From the NCBI RefSeq assembly GCF_900112255.1, contig NZ_FOLE01000010.1, positions 62,001-126,000 of the forward strand: 64,000 nucleotides of DNA, read 5' to 3'. Positions 33,701-42,059 of the stretch are shown here, one piece after another. The translations under genes and the position numbers were made by a program. The notes beneath the pieces were generated by a model that saw only the letters and a list, made by a program, of their open reading frames with translations, did not search any database and was not told the DNA's origin. The stretch's first letter is position 1. Each line of letters opens with the position of its first letter. The stretch is from Flexibacter flexilis DSM 6793. Lineage in GTDB: Bacteria; Bacteroidota; Bacteroidia; Cytophagales; Flexibacteraceae.

Positions 33701-34492
33701 TTAAACAATGCCGTAGCTGTTCGATTCTCCACCGTCGATGGCGATCGTTTGGCCGCTCACATAGCTACAATCTTCGCTCAATAAGAATGCGACAACTTTA
33801 GCCACTTCCGAAGGTTGTCCCAGACGCTTGGTAGGGTTAGCTTGTGCATAACCGTCTTCGGCTGCTTTCGGGTCGGCTGGGTTCACTTGGCGGAATGCTT
33901 CGGCCACCATTGGCGTAAGGATAGCCCCTGGCGCAATGGCGTTGGTCGTAATACCGTCGCGGCCATATTCGAGGGCGGCGTTTTTGGTCATACCTGATAC
34001 GGCGTGCTTGCTGGCCACATAAGGCGTTTGGTTCATTACGCCTCTGATACCGCCCACTGATGCCACGTTTACGATACGTCCGTATTTTTGTTTTTGCATC
34101 ACAGGAATTACATGGCGCATACCAAAATAAACACCTGTCAAGTTAATGTCTATTACTTTTTTGAAAACATCTACATCGTAGCTTGTAAGAGGGGCTTGGC
34201 GACCTTCGATACCTGCATTGTTATAAAACCCGTCGATCCGTCCGAATACTTTTACAGTTTCGGCTACATAGTTTGCGGCAGCTTCTTCTTTAGAAACGTC
34301 TGCTACGATGGTCAAAACGTTGGCTTTTGGAAATTTGGTTGCTAAATCGGCTTTTGCTTCTGCCAATGCCTTTTCGTTGAAATCTACTAAAGTAAGATTC
34401 GCGCCTTGTGCGGCACATTCTTGCGCTGTGGCAAGTCCTAGTCCCATCGCTGCACCAGTGATGATGATTGTTTTTCCTTGTAAGGTACTCAT
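33701..34492 (-). CDS. Short-chain dehydrogenase (classical, FabG-like)
   Basis: 263 residues from ATG 34492 (MSTLQGKTIIITG). NAD(P) loop TGAAMGLGLATAQ, NNAG motif, active Ser in VNVASVGGIRG, YVASK for Tyr-x3-Lys, and the C-terminal VSGQTIAIDGGES. It matches SDRs that oxidise or reduce small alcohols or ketones; the substrate is unknown. An open frame 105 bp further upstream is not needed. It stands alone between two related terminators. Confidence 0.93.
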   Translation of the reverse strand: MSTLQGKTIIITGAAMGLGLATAQECAAQGANLTLVDFNEKALAEAKADLATKFPKANVLTIVADVSKEEAAANYVAETVKVFGRIDGFYNNAGIEGRQAPLTSYDVDVFKKVIDINLTGVYFGMRHVIPVMQKQKYGRIVNVASVGGIRGVMNQTPYVASKHAVSGMTKNAALEYGRDGITTNAIAPGAILTPMVAEAFRQVNPADPKAAEDGYAQANPTKRLGQPSEVAKVVAFLLSEDCSYVSGQTIAIDGGESNSYGIV

Positions 34493-34710
34493 AATTGAAA
34501 GATTGGTTAATTGAATATTGGCCTCTCTTAAGGCCTTGCGTTTGCGAAAGGTTGGAAGAATTATACTGATTGTCAAGTGTTTTTTTGTGTAATACAATAA
34601 ATGTATTTTGTTGTATTTATATTCTTCTTATTGTAAGTTGCTGATTTGCATATAAATAAAGTGTTTTTAAAGTGTTAAAATAAAGCAATGAAAAATCAGT
34701 TACTACAAAA

Positions 34711-34756
34711 AAATAAAAAAGCGAGTAGTTTTCTGTAATGAAAACTACTCGCTTTT
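34711..34756 (-). terminator. Terminator of the 427-residue secreted protein gene
   Basis: Perfect 17-bp stem AAAAGCGAGTAGTTTTC / GAAAACTACTCGCTTTT, 6-base loop, with A and T tracts on both sides. It lies 25 bp beyond the stop codon of the minus-strand gene at 34781. Confidence 0.85.
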
Positions 34757-34780
34757 AGGCTTTGCGACTGCCCGATTTTG

Positions 34781-36064
34781 TTAGAAAATAGAACCAAAGG
34801 TTTTACCCGCCTTGATGATGCCTGAACCCGCGTTATAGATACTCTGGCCAGCTTTTACCCCGCGTTTGATGGCGTTAATGTTGTTGCCGATTTTAACAAC
34901 TTTTCGGGCGGCTTTGTCCGCGCCGCTTGGTACGTGGTAGAGCAATGTTCCCAAATTCAAGATGTCTTCTATGTTTTGGAGTCGCATTGGAGTCGCTGCG
35001 TTGCCCATCACATAATATTGGCCGTTGGCTTGAGCGACAGCCTGCATTTTCTCGACGATGTCGGCGTGTTGCTGCGGCGTAAAAAACAGGTGATTGTCTT
35101 GGCTGCACGTAATCAGCAGTTTTTCGGCTTGCGCTACGTTCTTTTTGCCGCCTTTTTTGAGTAAAGCGTTTACGTTGGTCAAAATGGCTTCCGTTTCTTG
35201 GCGTTTTTGCCTGCGCAACTCCGCGAGCATATTTTGTACGGCACTTTGGTATTTGTTGGAAAGTAGATTTGGATAATTGCCCTGCAATTTCGTCCAGTTT
35301 TTGTATATCCACGCCGCCACGTTTAGGGTGTCCGTCTCCATAAATAAAAAACTACTCGTGTCTTTTAAGGCTACAAGCAACTCTTTTGTGTGATTGTTTT
35401 GGTATAAAAGCAGTAAATTTTCGGCTTTTTTATCATTCTGTTGGGCGATATTTTGCAGATATAAATAAAGACTTTTGTAGTAAATATTTTTGTCTTTTTT
35501 GTAAATATCCCAAGCCAAATATTTGTTACGTTTGTGGTACTCAATCGCCTTAAAATATTTTGCATTGGTAGCCGAATCAAGTGTATTTCTGTTTTTATAA
35601 AAATAAGCAATAAGGCTCATGCTTTCGCTTATTTTTTCGTGCGCCTCTGCCGTATCTTTTGCGTAAAAATAATAACTCTTTATTGTTTCGTAATACGCAT
35701 TACTTTCATTCAGATTTAAACGCAAAAATGCCTTATATTCTTTCCTTGTTTTGGAGCTATCCAGACTAATTTTAGCGAAATTGACTGCTTTTTTATTTTC
35801 TTCAAAAATTGCTTTTTTGGCGGGAAGTGTTGTATCCAAATAGGCAAGTTTTTTAGCTAATTTTGAAGATAAATTATCTCGATTCAGTTGCTCATAAAAA
35901 TCATAATTAAATAAAGCATCTTCGTACTGCTGATGCTTCATTTTTTTGTACAATAATTTGATAGCTTTTTTGCTTTGCGTCTCCGAAAGTTGTGTTTGAG
36001 CATAACTATACGAGGAAATGAAGCAGGCAAGCAAAAACGAAAATAGAATAATTATTTTTTTCAT
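34781..36064 (-). CDS. Unrecognised secreted helical protein
   Basis: 427 residues. Signal peptide MKKIIILFSFLLACFISSYSYAQ. The rest is Lys-, Tyr- and Asn-rich and helical (TPR-like periodicity; YKKMKHQQYEDALFNYDFYEQLN), with a glycine-containing C-terminus (AGSGIIKAGKTFGSIF). No family recognised. It lies 12 bp downstream of a beta-barrel-like gene, so the pair is probably one transcript. AT-rich in codon use. Confidence 0.78.
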   Translation of the reverse strand: MKKIIILFSFLLACFISSYSYAQTQLSETQSKKAIKLLYKKMKHQQYEDALFNYDFYEQLNRDNLSSKLAKKLAYLDTTLPAKKAIFEENKKAVNFAKISLDSSKTRKEYKAFLRLNLNESNAYYETIKSYYFYAKDTAEAHEKISESMSLIAYFYKNRNTLDSATNAKYFKAIEYHKRNKYLAWDIYKKDKNIYYKSLYLYLQNIAQQNDKKAENLLLLYQNNHTKELLVALKDTSSFLFMETDTLNVAAWIYKNWTKLQGNYPNLLSNKYQSAVQNMLAELRRQKRQETEAILTNVNALLKKGGKKNVAQAEKLLITCSQDNHLFFTPQQHADIVEKMQAVAQANGQYYVMGNAATPMRLQNIEDILNLGTLLYHVPSGADKAARKVVKIGNNINAIKRGVKAGQSIYNAGSGIIKAGKTFGSIF

Positions 36065-36076
36065 ATCCGTAGATTG

Positions 36077-36889
36077 TTAGCGAAACCAAGACATAGGAAT
36101 TTGTACTGCCCAGCCCGTTTTGAACGGATTGGTTTTGATAGCCGATTTGCTTGGCGCAAACTGCGCGATAGGTTCCCAACTGGCATAAATACTCACAAAT
36201 TCGCCCAAAGAAAAGCCCGTTTGTAGGTTGATGCGTAGCTTATTCATGTATTTAGAAATATCTTTTCTTTCTTCCGTACTAATGCTGCCAGCTTTGTATT
36301 TGTTTTTGTAAATGGTTTGAAAATTCCAGCCAACAGACACTATATTTTCCCAAAAAAAGTTGTCAGAACCGATTCTTCTATTGATTTGTAGCGGTATTTC
36401 CAAATAACGATGCGATATTCTATTCTGAACATAATCTTTATTAATTGTGTCCATTTCATACACTAATTCATTATCACTTTTTTTAATAAAATTTACTTGA
36501 TTTCGGAAATTATATTTCGTAAAACCAACGCCTAAACCTACTAAAATATGCCAAGATTGGTCTTTACCAAGCGGATTACCAAAATAAAATTGTAGGTCTA
36601 TAGCTGGAAAATTGGAAGCAAAATCTTTGTCCGTATTTTTAGTAAAAATTTTCTTGGTTTTGATGGCTGTCGGCGCATTTCCCCAAAAACAATAATTGTA
36701 TTGGAATCTGATTGTTTGTAGCTTGAAATTATGCCAATAATCGGATACTTTTTCTTTGTTATTTCTTAAATCCAAACGTTCTTTCGTTGGTTCGGTTTGT
36801 CCATAACAAAGTTGTGCGGGTAATAATACGCTCCAGCCAATGAATAGCCCCAATAATACGCGGTAAATCTGTTGTAGTTGTATATTCAT
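36077..36889 (-). CDS. Probable outer-membrane beta-barrel protein
   Basis: 270 residues. Signal segment ending LCYGQ, then alternating amphipathic strands: FPAIDLQFYFGNPL, HILVGLGVGFTKYNFRN, RYLEIPLQINRRIG, LRINLQTGFSLGEFVSIYASWEP, ending VQIPMSWFR with an aromatic near the C-terminus. It fits an eight-stranded barrel. Function unknown. First gene of a two-gene unit with the secreted helical protein 12 bp downstream. Divergent from the gene at 37017. Confidence 0.72.
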   Translation of the reverse strand: MNIQLQQIYRVLLGLFIGWSVLLPAQLCYGQTEPTKERLDLRNNKEKVSDYWHNFKLQTIRFQYNYCFWGNAPTAIKTKKIFTKNTDKDFASNFPAIDLQFYFGNPLGKDQSWHILVGLGVGFTKYNFRNQVNFIKKSDNELVYEMDTINKDYVQNRISHRYLEIPLQINRRIGSDNFFWENIVSVGWNFQTIYKNKYKAGSISTEERKDISKYMNKLRINLQTGFSLGEFVSIYASWEPIAQFAPSKSAIKTNPFKTGWAVQIPMSWFR

Positions 36890-37016
36890 TTACAAAAATA
36901 TTAGGAAACAAAGTTAAAATTGATGCGCTGCTTAAACAATAGTATAAATGTACTAATATAAATTAAATTTATTGGATTTAACTTTGTAATACACTTTTAA
37001 AATGTTAATCCAGTCT

Positions 37017-38000
37017 ATGAAAAAAATTATATTGTACTTATTGGTGTCGGCCTGTCTGCCAGCCTACGCTCAGAAAAAGAAGACCAAAGCCGCCAAGCCC
37101 GTTACGGTGCTGGATTATTTTATTCGCAAAGACAAAACCCATTCGGAATACATGACCGAAGGCAATGTGGCATACTATATAATTGAGGCTAATGCCGCAA
37201 AGCGTACCTTTACCGAAAAGGTTCAATGGAGTGATTGCTGCGAAGGCGGTGAGTATGAGAATGGTAACAATCATTTTCGCTATGACAAGGCTGCCAATAA
37301 ATTGATTCTTTTTCAGGAAGATATTGGTATTAAAGTGCTGCGTGTTCCCAAAATGAAATCCAGAAAGAAAAAGACCGCAAGCACTTCGCCTACTACTCAA
37401 GAGCAAACACCGTCCCCGATAGTTGCTATTCATGGTTCGGAGTTAATCAGAAAGTATGTTTATACGGATAAAAATGTAGCGTTGCTGCTGCCGCCTCCCG
37501 ACCAAAAAATTACTATCCAGACCTACCAACAACAATACGATATGGTTTTTCGTCAGTGGCTCAATGGTAAAGTAAAAGACGTGGATACAAGCGGGGGTGC
37601 TGTACAGGAAGATGGCTATTATTTTATCAATAAAAACACCAATAGCCTTGAGTATTTGTGTATGGACGGGCAAATTTCTGAGGCCGAGTGCGAACGTAGA
37701 AAACAGGAATTAGCCGAAAAAAATAAACAAGATTCTATCTCCATTCAGTATTTCATTAGAAAAATACCTATCCGCCGCACGTTTTCTTTGCAGCAAATCT
37801 ACATAGACTCGTTGGATAACAGAGTTTTGCGCGATTGTATTCTTGTGGAAGACCAATCAGATACGGAGGTGGTGAAAAAATATTATGCCTATCAGCTCGG
37901 CTTGGTGCGCATAACCCACATGAATCCACAATATGAAAGCGAGGACAGCGAAAGTTTTTCAATGAGCTTTACGCAAGAAGTCAAAATTGATGAAGAATGA
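37017..38000 (+). CDS. Unrecognised secreted 327-residue protein
   Basis: Signal peptide MKKIILYLLVSACLPAYAQ from ATG 37017 (a second ATG is at 37002). Lys-rich segment KKKTKAAKPVTVLDYFIRKDKTH, then alternating polar and beta-rich parts, including a repeated YFIRK motif (DYFIRKDKTH and QYFIRKIPIRRTF). It has a Ser/Thr/Pro linker about residue 125. No family recognised. It is the divergent partner of the beta-barrel gene and ends at a bidirectional terminator. Confidence 0.75.
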   Translation: MKKIILYLLVSACLPAYAQKKKTKAAKPVTVLDYFIRKDKTHSEYMTEGNVAYYIIEANAAKRTFTEKVQWSDCCEGGEYENGNNHFRYDKAANKLILFQEDIGIKVLRVPKMKSRKKKTASTSPTTQEQTPSPIVAIHGSELIRKYVYTDKNVALLLPPPDQKITIQTYQQQYDMVFRQWLNGKVKDVDTSGGAVQEDGYYFINKNTNSLEYLCMDGQISEAECERRKQELAEKNKQDSISIQYFIRKIPIRRTFSLQQIYIDSLDNRVLRDCILVEDQSDTEVVKKYYAYQLGLVRITHMNPQYESEDSESFSMSFTQEVKIDEE

Positions 38001-38010
38001 TTGCTCGAAA

Positions 38011-38060
38011 ACAAAAAGCGCATTAAGTGTTGATAATAAATCACTTAACGCGCTTTTTGT
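38011..38060. terminator. Bidirectional terminator
   Basis: Arms ACAAAAAGCGCATTAAGTG and CACTTAACGCGCTTTTTGT (19 bp, one mismatch), 12-base loop. It lies between convergent genes ending at 38000 and 38067. Confidence 0.85.
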
Positions 38061-38066
38061 TTGTGG

Positions 38067-38645
38067 TTATAAAACCGATGTAGGTTGTTTGTTTTCATCC
38101 AGAGCCACAAAGGTAAACAGGCCTTGAATGGCTTTTTCGCGGTTGTCGGTGTTGTACATTTCTTCTTTGTAAATCTCCACCTCAATTTCCAAACTCGTAT
38201 GCCCAATTTTGCTTACGCGCCCGATTACTTCTACAATCGTATCGGCGGGAATGGGCTTTTTAAAATCTATTTTGCTTGTCGAGACGGTTACCATGCGTTT
38301 GCGCGAAAAACGTGTAGCCGTAATAAAGGCCACTTCGTCCATAAATTGCATGGCCGTACCGCCAAAAAGGGTGTCGTAATGGTTGGTGGTGTTGGGAAAC
38401 ACTACCTTAAAAATGCGTGTTTCAGCATTTTTAACTCGTTGTTCGTATTCGCTCATTCTTATAAGTTGGTTTTTGATTTCTAGTAAACACGCGTTACACA
38501 GACAATCTGCATAACGTTCTGAAATATAAGCTCTTTCGGCGGCATCAAGCGGCACAGCGTAGCAATGACAAAGCGTAATACTTCCTGCTTTGCACTCAAA
38601 AGCATTGCGGCAAGCCGTACAATATTTTGTTTCGTGTGAGGCCAT
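38067..38645 (-). CDS. CWC-type cysteine-rich domain fused to acyl-CoA thioesterase
   Basis: 192 residues, two parts. Residues 1-64: eight or so cysteines in YCTACRNAFECKAGSITLCHCYAVPL and ISERYADCLCNACLLEI, matching the small cysteine-rich CWC proteins, probably zinc-binding (the family Trp of CWC is replaced by His). From about residue 65: a hotdog acyl-CoA thioesterase of YciA type with FPNTTNHYDTLFGGTAMQFMDEVAFI (conserved Asn/Asp) and STSKIDFKKPI. The frame is continuous, so this is a true fusion. It starts 4 bp after the stop codon of the BtuG-like gene and may be read from the B12 operon transcript. Confidence 0.85.
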   Translation of the reverse strand: MASHETKYCTACRNAFECKAGSITLCHCYAVPLDAAERAYISERYADCLCNACLLEIKNQLIRMSEYEQRVKNAETRIFKVVFPNTTNHYDTLFGGTAMQFMDEVAFITATRFSRKRMVTVSTSKIDFKKPIPADTIVEVIGRVSKIGHTSLEIEVEIYKEEMYNTDNREKAIQGLFTFVALDENKQPTSVL

Positions 38646-38649
38646 TTTT

Positions 38650-39693
38650 TTAGCGCGTAAAAGTAAACGAACTCGGAATTTTCCCGACCCTAAACGAATC
38701 TAATTTCGCGCCTTCGGGCGAATAGCGGAACACATAGCCTTGTTGCTGATAATCGATGGCATCCGACACATAAATTTTTCCGTCGGTGGGGCTTACGCCT
38801 AAGCCATAAAAAAGGTATTTTTTTTGTGAGATAAAATCCTGAACAGCAATATTTTGTGTATTGGTTTTGTACACACCATTTTTACCCAAAAAATACAGCG
38901 AATTGTCTTTGATGGTCAGCACCGTCGGGGCGGCATCGCTGGCCAAACTTGTTTGCGAAAGCAGTTGCAACGGCTGTGTTTTCAGGCAGAGCAGGGCAGG
39001 GGCTGTATTTCCGTTTTTTAGCGAAAAAGTCCAAAGCCTGTTTTGTGCATCAGCCACCAACTCGCCCGACCCTTTGCCAATGCTCAGGCTGTCGGTTACT
39101 GTGTCGGTGTTGGGGTTTATTTCCAAAATCAGGTTGCCGCCCGTGCGCGTGTCGAAGTCCGTGCGGCGCGAAGCAACATATACTTTCCCGTTCACAAGGG
39201 CGAGTTTTTCCGTCCAACCGCTTACGGGTATGTTTTTGATTATCTGTAAGTTATCTAGATTTACTACCCAAATTTTATCGGCATACAAATCCGAAACATA
39301 AGCCTTTTGCCCAACCGTAACCATGTAGCGCGGCGAAGCAAAACCCTGTATCACGCCTTCAGACACGCCCGTTAGCGCATTGATTACCTCTATTTTCTTG
39401 GAATTATTTACCACAATATAGCCTTTGCCCGCGTCCGTGAGGGTCATGGATTGCACCACATCGCCCAAATGTCGCCCATTTACGGCGTTAAATACTTCAT
39501 TTTCAATGCGATTGCTGTCCGTATGAAAAAATGAAACGCTGCCATCGCCCGACAAAAAATTTCCTTCGTTGGTAATCCAAACGCCTGTTTGGTAGCGACC
39601 ACTTGCTTTCGGGCTGCTGGGCGTGCTTTCTTCGCAGCTCCAAAATGAAGCGGCTAATATTGAAAAAATATAAATCCAAGACGATTTTTGCAT
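38650..39693 (-). CDS. BtuG-like surface beta-propeller lipoprotein (YncE/DUF5074 family)
   Basis: 347 residues with lipoprotein signal MQKSSWIYIFSILAASFWSC (Cys at residue 20). The body repeats a beta-propeller blade pattern: WITNEGNFLSGDGSVSFFH, YIVVNNSKKIEVINALTG, AYVSDLYADKIWVVNLDN, KVYVASRRTDF, LYFLGKNGVYKTN, IYVSDAIDYQ. In Bacteroides, BtuG is a surface propeller lipoprotein that binds cobalamin and caps BtuB. This gene directly follows a BtuB-like receptor, 12 bp away, in a riboswitch-linked operon, so a BtuG role is likely though the family name rests on fold and context. Confidence 0.83.
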   Translation of the reverse strand: MQKSSWIYIFSILAASFWSCEESTPSSPKASGRYQTGVWITNEGNFLSGDGSVSFFHTDSNRIENEVFNAVNGRHLGDVVQSMTLTDAGKGYIVVNNSKKIEVINALTGVSEGVIQGFASPRYMVTVGQKAYVSDLYADKIWVVNLDNLQIIKNIPVSGWTEKLALVNGKVYVASRRTDFDTRTGGNLILEINPNTDTVTDSLSIGKGSGELVADAQNRLWTFSLKNGNTAPALLCLKTQPLQLLSQTSLASDAAPTVLTIKDNSLYFLGKNGVYKTNTQNIAVQDFISQKKYLFYGLGVSPTDGKIYVSDAIDYQQQGYVFRYSPEGAKLDSFRVGKIPSSFTFTR

Positions 39694-39705
39694 AACAAAA
39701 AAAGA

Positions 39706-41622
39706 TTAATGCCATTGATAACATACACTTACCTGCCCGTTGCGCAAAGGCATTGGGTAATAGGCCACCGACTGATAAGTTTCGTTTAGTATGTTGTTGA
39801 TTTTCAGTGTAAAAAATAAATTATTGCGTCCGTGCGCCAGTTCATAACCTACCGAAACATTGGTGAGTTGGTAAGGTGTCAGGAAATTTTGGTTGTCGGT
39901 ATCGGTATAGCGGCGGCTATTATAACAATTTTCAACCGAAAGACTAAAATCTTTGTAAAATACATTTATGCTCCATTGTGCGCTGTGGCGCGGCATATAA
40001 ATCATTTGTTTGCCAACAGAAGCATCTAAGCCGCTGTACGCCTGCAAATTGCGCGATAAAACCAAGTTGTAAGCCGCTCGCGCCGCCACGCGCCAAGCCC
40101 GTAGGCGGTATTGCTGAAATGTACTTACTTCCACGCCGCGCACCTGTACTTTTTTGAGATTTTCGGGACGGCTCAACCCGCTGCGTCCTTGCCTTTGCCA
40201 AACTATCCAATCGTTTGTAACTGACTCATAAGCAGTAATTTCTGCGTTTTGTTCGGCTTTGTTGGTGGCTCTACTCCAATGTGCGCCAACTTCCGCGATT
40301 TGGTGTTTTTCGGGCAAAAGTGCCGTTTGGCCTTGCACCCTAAAACGTTCGTTAAGGGTGGGTTGTCGGTAGTTGCGTGCAATATTTCCTTTGAATAAAA
40401 ATTGCTGATGCGCATTGCTCCAAACGCGCCATTGCGCCCCCAACGATGGCAAAAAAGGCGAAAAAATATGGTCGGTTAGTTCTTGCCGTGCCGTGAGGCT
40501 GGTTTTGATATTTTGGTTGAAATTGAAAATAAAATCGGTGTAAATTCCTGTACGCCATTGGGTTACGGCCTCTTTTTGCGAAGCATAAAAGCCTTTTTCG
40601 TATTGCGTATTGCCGCCGATTTTCAGTTGCCAACGCGTATTTTGCCATTGTTGCGCGGCATTGGCCAGCCAAATATGGCTTTGGCTGTGGTCGGTGAGTG
40701 TAATCGGGCTTTGGGTAATGTGGCGGCTGTAATCATAATTTTCCCGAAAATAACCTACCCGAACCTGACTTTCTTGGCTTTCGGACGTGTTGCGCCATTC
40801 CACTAATCCTCTGACCGACAGGTCTTTTTGTAGTTGCTCGTCGCCGTCGGCAAGCATCGGAGAGCCTAACTCGCGCCGCGCCCACTGATACCAGCCATGC
40901 GCCGAAAGGCTTTGTTTTGGGCTGATTTGATAAAAAATATCCTGCATCATGCCGTGCTGCCGTTGGCCTGCATTGCTAAATTTTTCGGTTGGGCTGCCGT
41001 ATTTTTCGGTATTGGTAAAACTAAAATCGTTGTCGGCGCGGCTGATTTGGCTTTTGTTGGACAAATAAAAACGCCCGACCCTTGCGCCGATGCGTTGCCT
41101 GTAGCCCAACTGCCCATAACTTCCTGCGTACAAGGTGTTTTGCAGAGAAAAAGTATCTGGCCAATACGCTATGTTATTGAGTAAAACCGCGCCACCCAAA
41201 CCGCCGCTACTTTGCGAAAGCGTAGAACCGCCGCCGAAAGCCACCCCGATTTCTTCCACAAAATCCACTGGCAACAGCGACAAATCCACTGAGCCGAGCA
41301 AAGGCGAGTTGATGGGCAACCCGTTCCAGAGTAGTTGTGTGTGATGCGAGGCCGTCCCGCGAAACGAAGGCGATGCGAGGCCGCCAATCCCGTAATTTTT
41401 GATAAAAACGGGTGTTTTGTAGGTGAGCAAATCCGCTAAAGTTTGGGTGCGATATTGCGCCAAATCGGCACTATCAATATTTTGCACCTTAAAGCCAACG
41501 GGTTTGAGTAATTTAGAAGTTTCTACTTGCACCGACGGAAGCACACGCTCGTTTTGGGCGGCGGCTTGTATGTGCCACGCCAACGCCCAAAATAGCAGAG
41601 TCGAGTGTTTCCTGTATTTCAT
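39706..41622 (-). CDS. btuB: TonB-dependent receptor, BtuB-like (probable cobalamin transporter)
   Basis: 638-residue outer-membrane receptor. Signal peptide ending IQAAAQ. Plug domain about 45-160: ADLLTYKTPVFIKNYGIGGLASPSFRGTASHHTQLLWNGLPINSP and the SGGLGGAVLL stretch. The barrel then runs to the C-terminus QVSVCYQWH. Short N-terminus, without the CarboxypepD_reg domain of SusC-type receptors, as in BtuB. Directly upstream is a tiny T9SS protein (2 bp) and downstream a BtuG-like propeller. The riboswitch at the head of the operon makes cobalamin the best substrate guess; other corrinoids are possible. Confidence 0.87.
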   Translation of the reverse strand: MKYRKHSTLLFWALAWHIQAAAQNERVLPSVQVETSKLLKPVGFKVQNIDSADLAQYRTQTLADLLTYKTPVFIKNYGIGGLASPSFRGTASHHTQLLWNGLPINSPLLGSVDLSLLPVDFVEEIGVAFGGGSTLSQSSGGLGGAVLLNNIAYWPDTFSLQNTLYAGSYGQLGYRQRIGARVGRFYLSNKSQISRADNDFSFTNTEKYGSPTEKFSNAGQRQHGMMQDIFYQISPKQSLSAHGWYQWARRELGSPMLADGDEQLQKDLSVRGLVEWRNTSESQESQVRVGYFRENYDYSRHITQSPITLTDHSQSHIWLANAAQQWQNTRWQLKIGGNTQYEKGFYASQKEAVTQWRTGIYTDFIFNFNQNIKTSLTARQELTDHIFSPFLPSLGAQWRVWSNAHQQFLFKGNIARNYRQPTLNERFRVQGQTALLPEKHQIAEVGAHWSRATNKAEQNAEITAYESVTNDWIVWQRQGRSGLSRPENLKKVQVRGVEVSTFQQYRLRAWRVAARAAYNLVLSRNLQAYSGLDASVGKQMIYMPRHSAQWSINVFYKDFSLSVENCYNSRRYTDTDNQNFLTPYQLTNVSVGYELAHGRNNLFFTLKINNILNETYQSVAYYPMPLRNGQVSVCYQWH

Positions 41623-41624
41623 TT

Positions 41625-42056
41625 TTATTTGATAATCAATGTTTTAGAAGATTGCTTTTGCCCGATTTGCAGTCGCAACAAATAAGTACCTGCGGCCAAA
41701 TTTTCTAACCCAAAACCTTGTTGCAGTTGCTCAATATTTAAGTTTTTATCCCAAATTTTTTGCCCGTTGGCTTGCCACAGAGCCAAAGAAACGGATTTTG
41801 TATTTGCTTGTAATGCGCTGGTTTCTAATGTAATGCGTACATTTTGGGTGCTGCTGGCGGGGATTGGAGAAACCGAAAGCTCAAAATCATTATTCAGGCT
41901 GGGGCGCGAACTTGCAGGACTGATGGTAATTTGCATTTCTGCGGCGGCGTATCCGTCGCCCAAGCCGCCTTTGTACGCGCCTTGTGCTTGTGCTTTTTGC
42001 GCTGACAAACAGATGATTAACCCCAAAAATAAAAATGCGTAAGGTAGTTTTTGCAT
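41625..42056 (-). CDS. Small T9SS type A sorted protein
   Basis: 143 residues: signal peptide (to about AQAQ, residue 25), a short linker with GAYKGGLGDGYAAAEM, then an 80-residue T9SS type A sorting domain (SVSPIPASSTQNVRI ... LAAGTYLLRLQIGQKQSSKTLIIK). Almost nothing but a sorting domain is present, so the cargo is about 15-20 residues. GLGDGYA recurs before sorting domains in Bacteroidota. It lies 2 bp before the receptor gene and 3 bp after the SUMF1 gene. Role unknown; it may be a peptide ligand or a surface tether. Confidence 0.83.
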   Translation of the reverse strand: MQKLPYAFLFLGLIICLSAQKAQAQGAYKGGLGDGYAAAEMQITISPASSRPSLNNDFELSVSPIPASSTQNVRITLETSALQANTKSVSLALWQANGQKIWDKNLNIEQLQQGFGLENLAAGTYLLRLQIGQKQSSKTLIIK

Positions 42057-42059
42057 GGC

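Noticed and set aside
39706-41622. SusC-type glycan receptor
   Set aside because: There is no CarboxypepD_reg domain and no SusD partner, the size is small, and a cobalamin riboswitch leads the operon.
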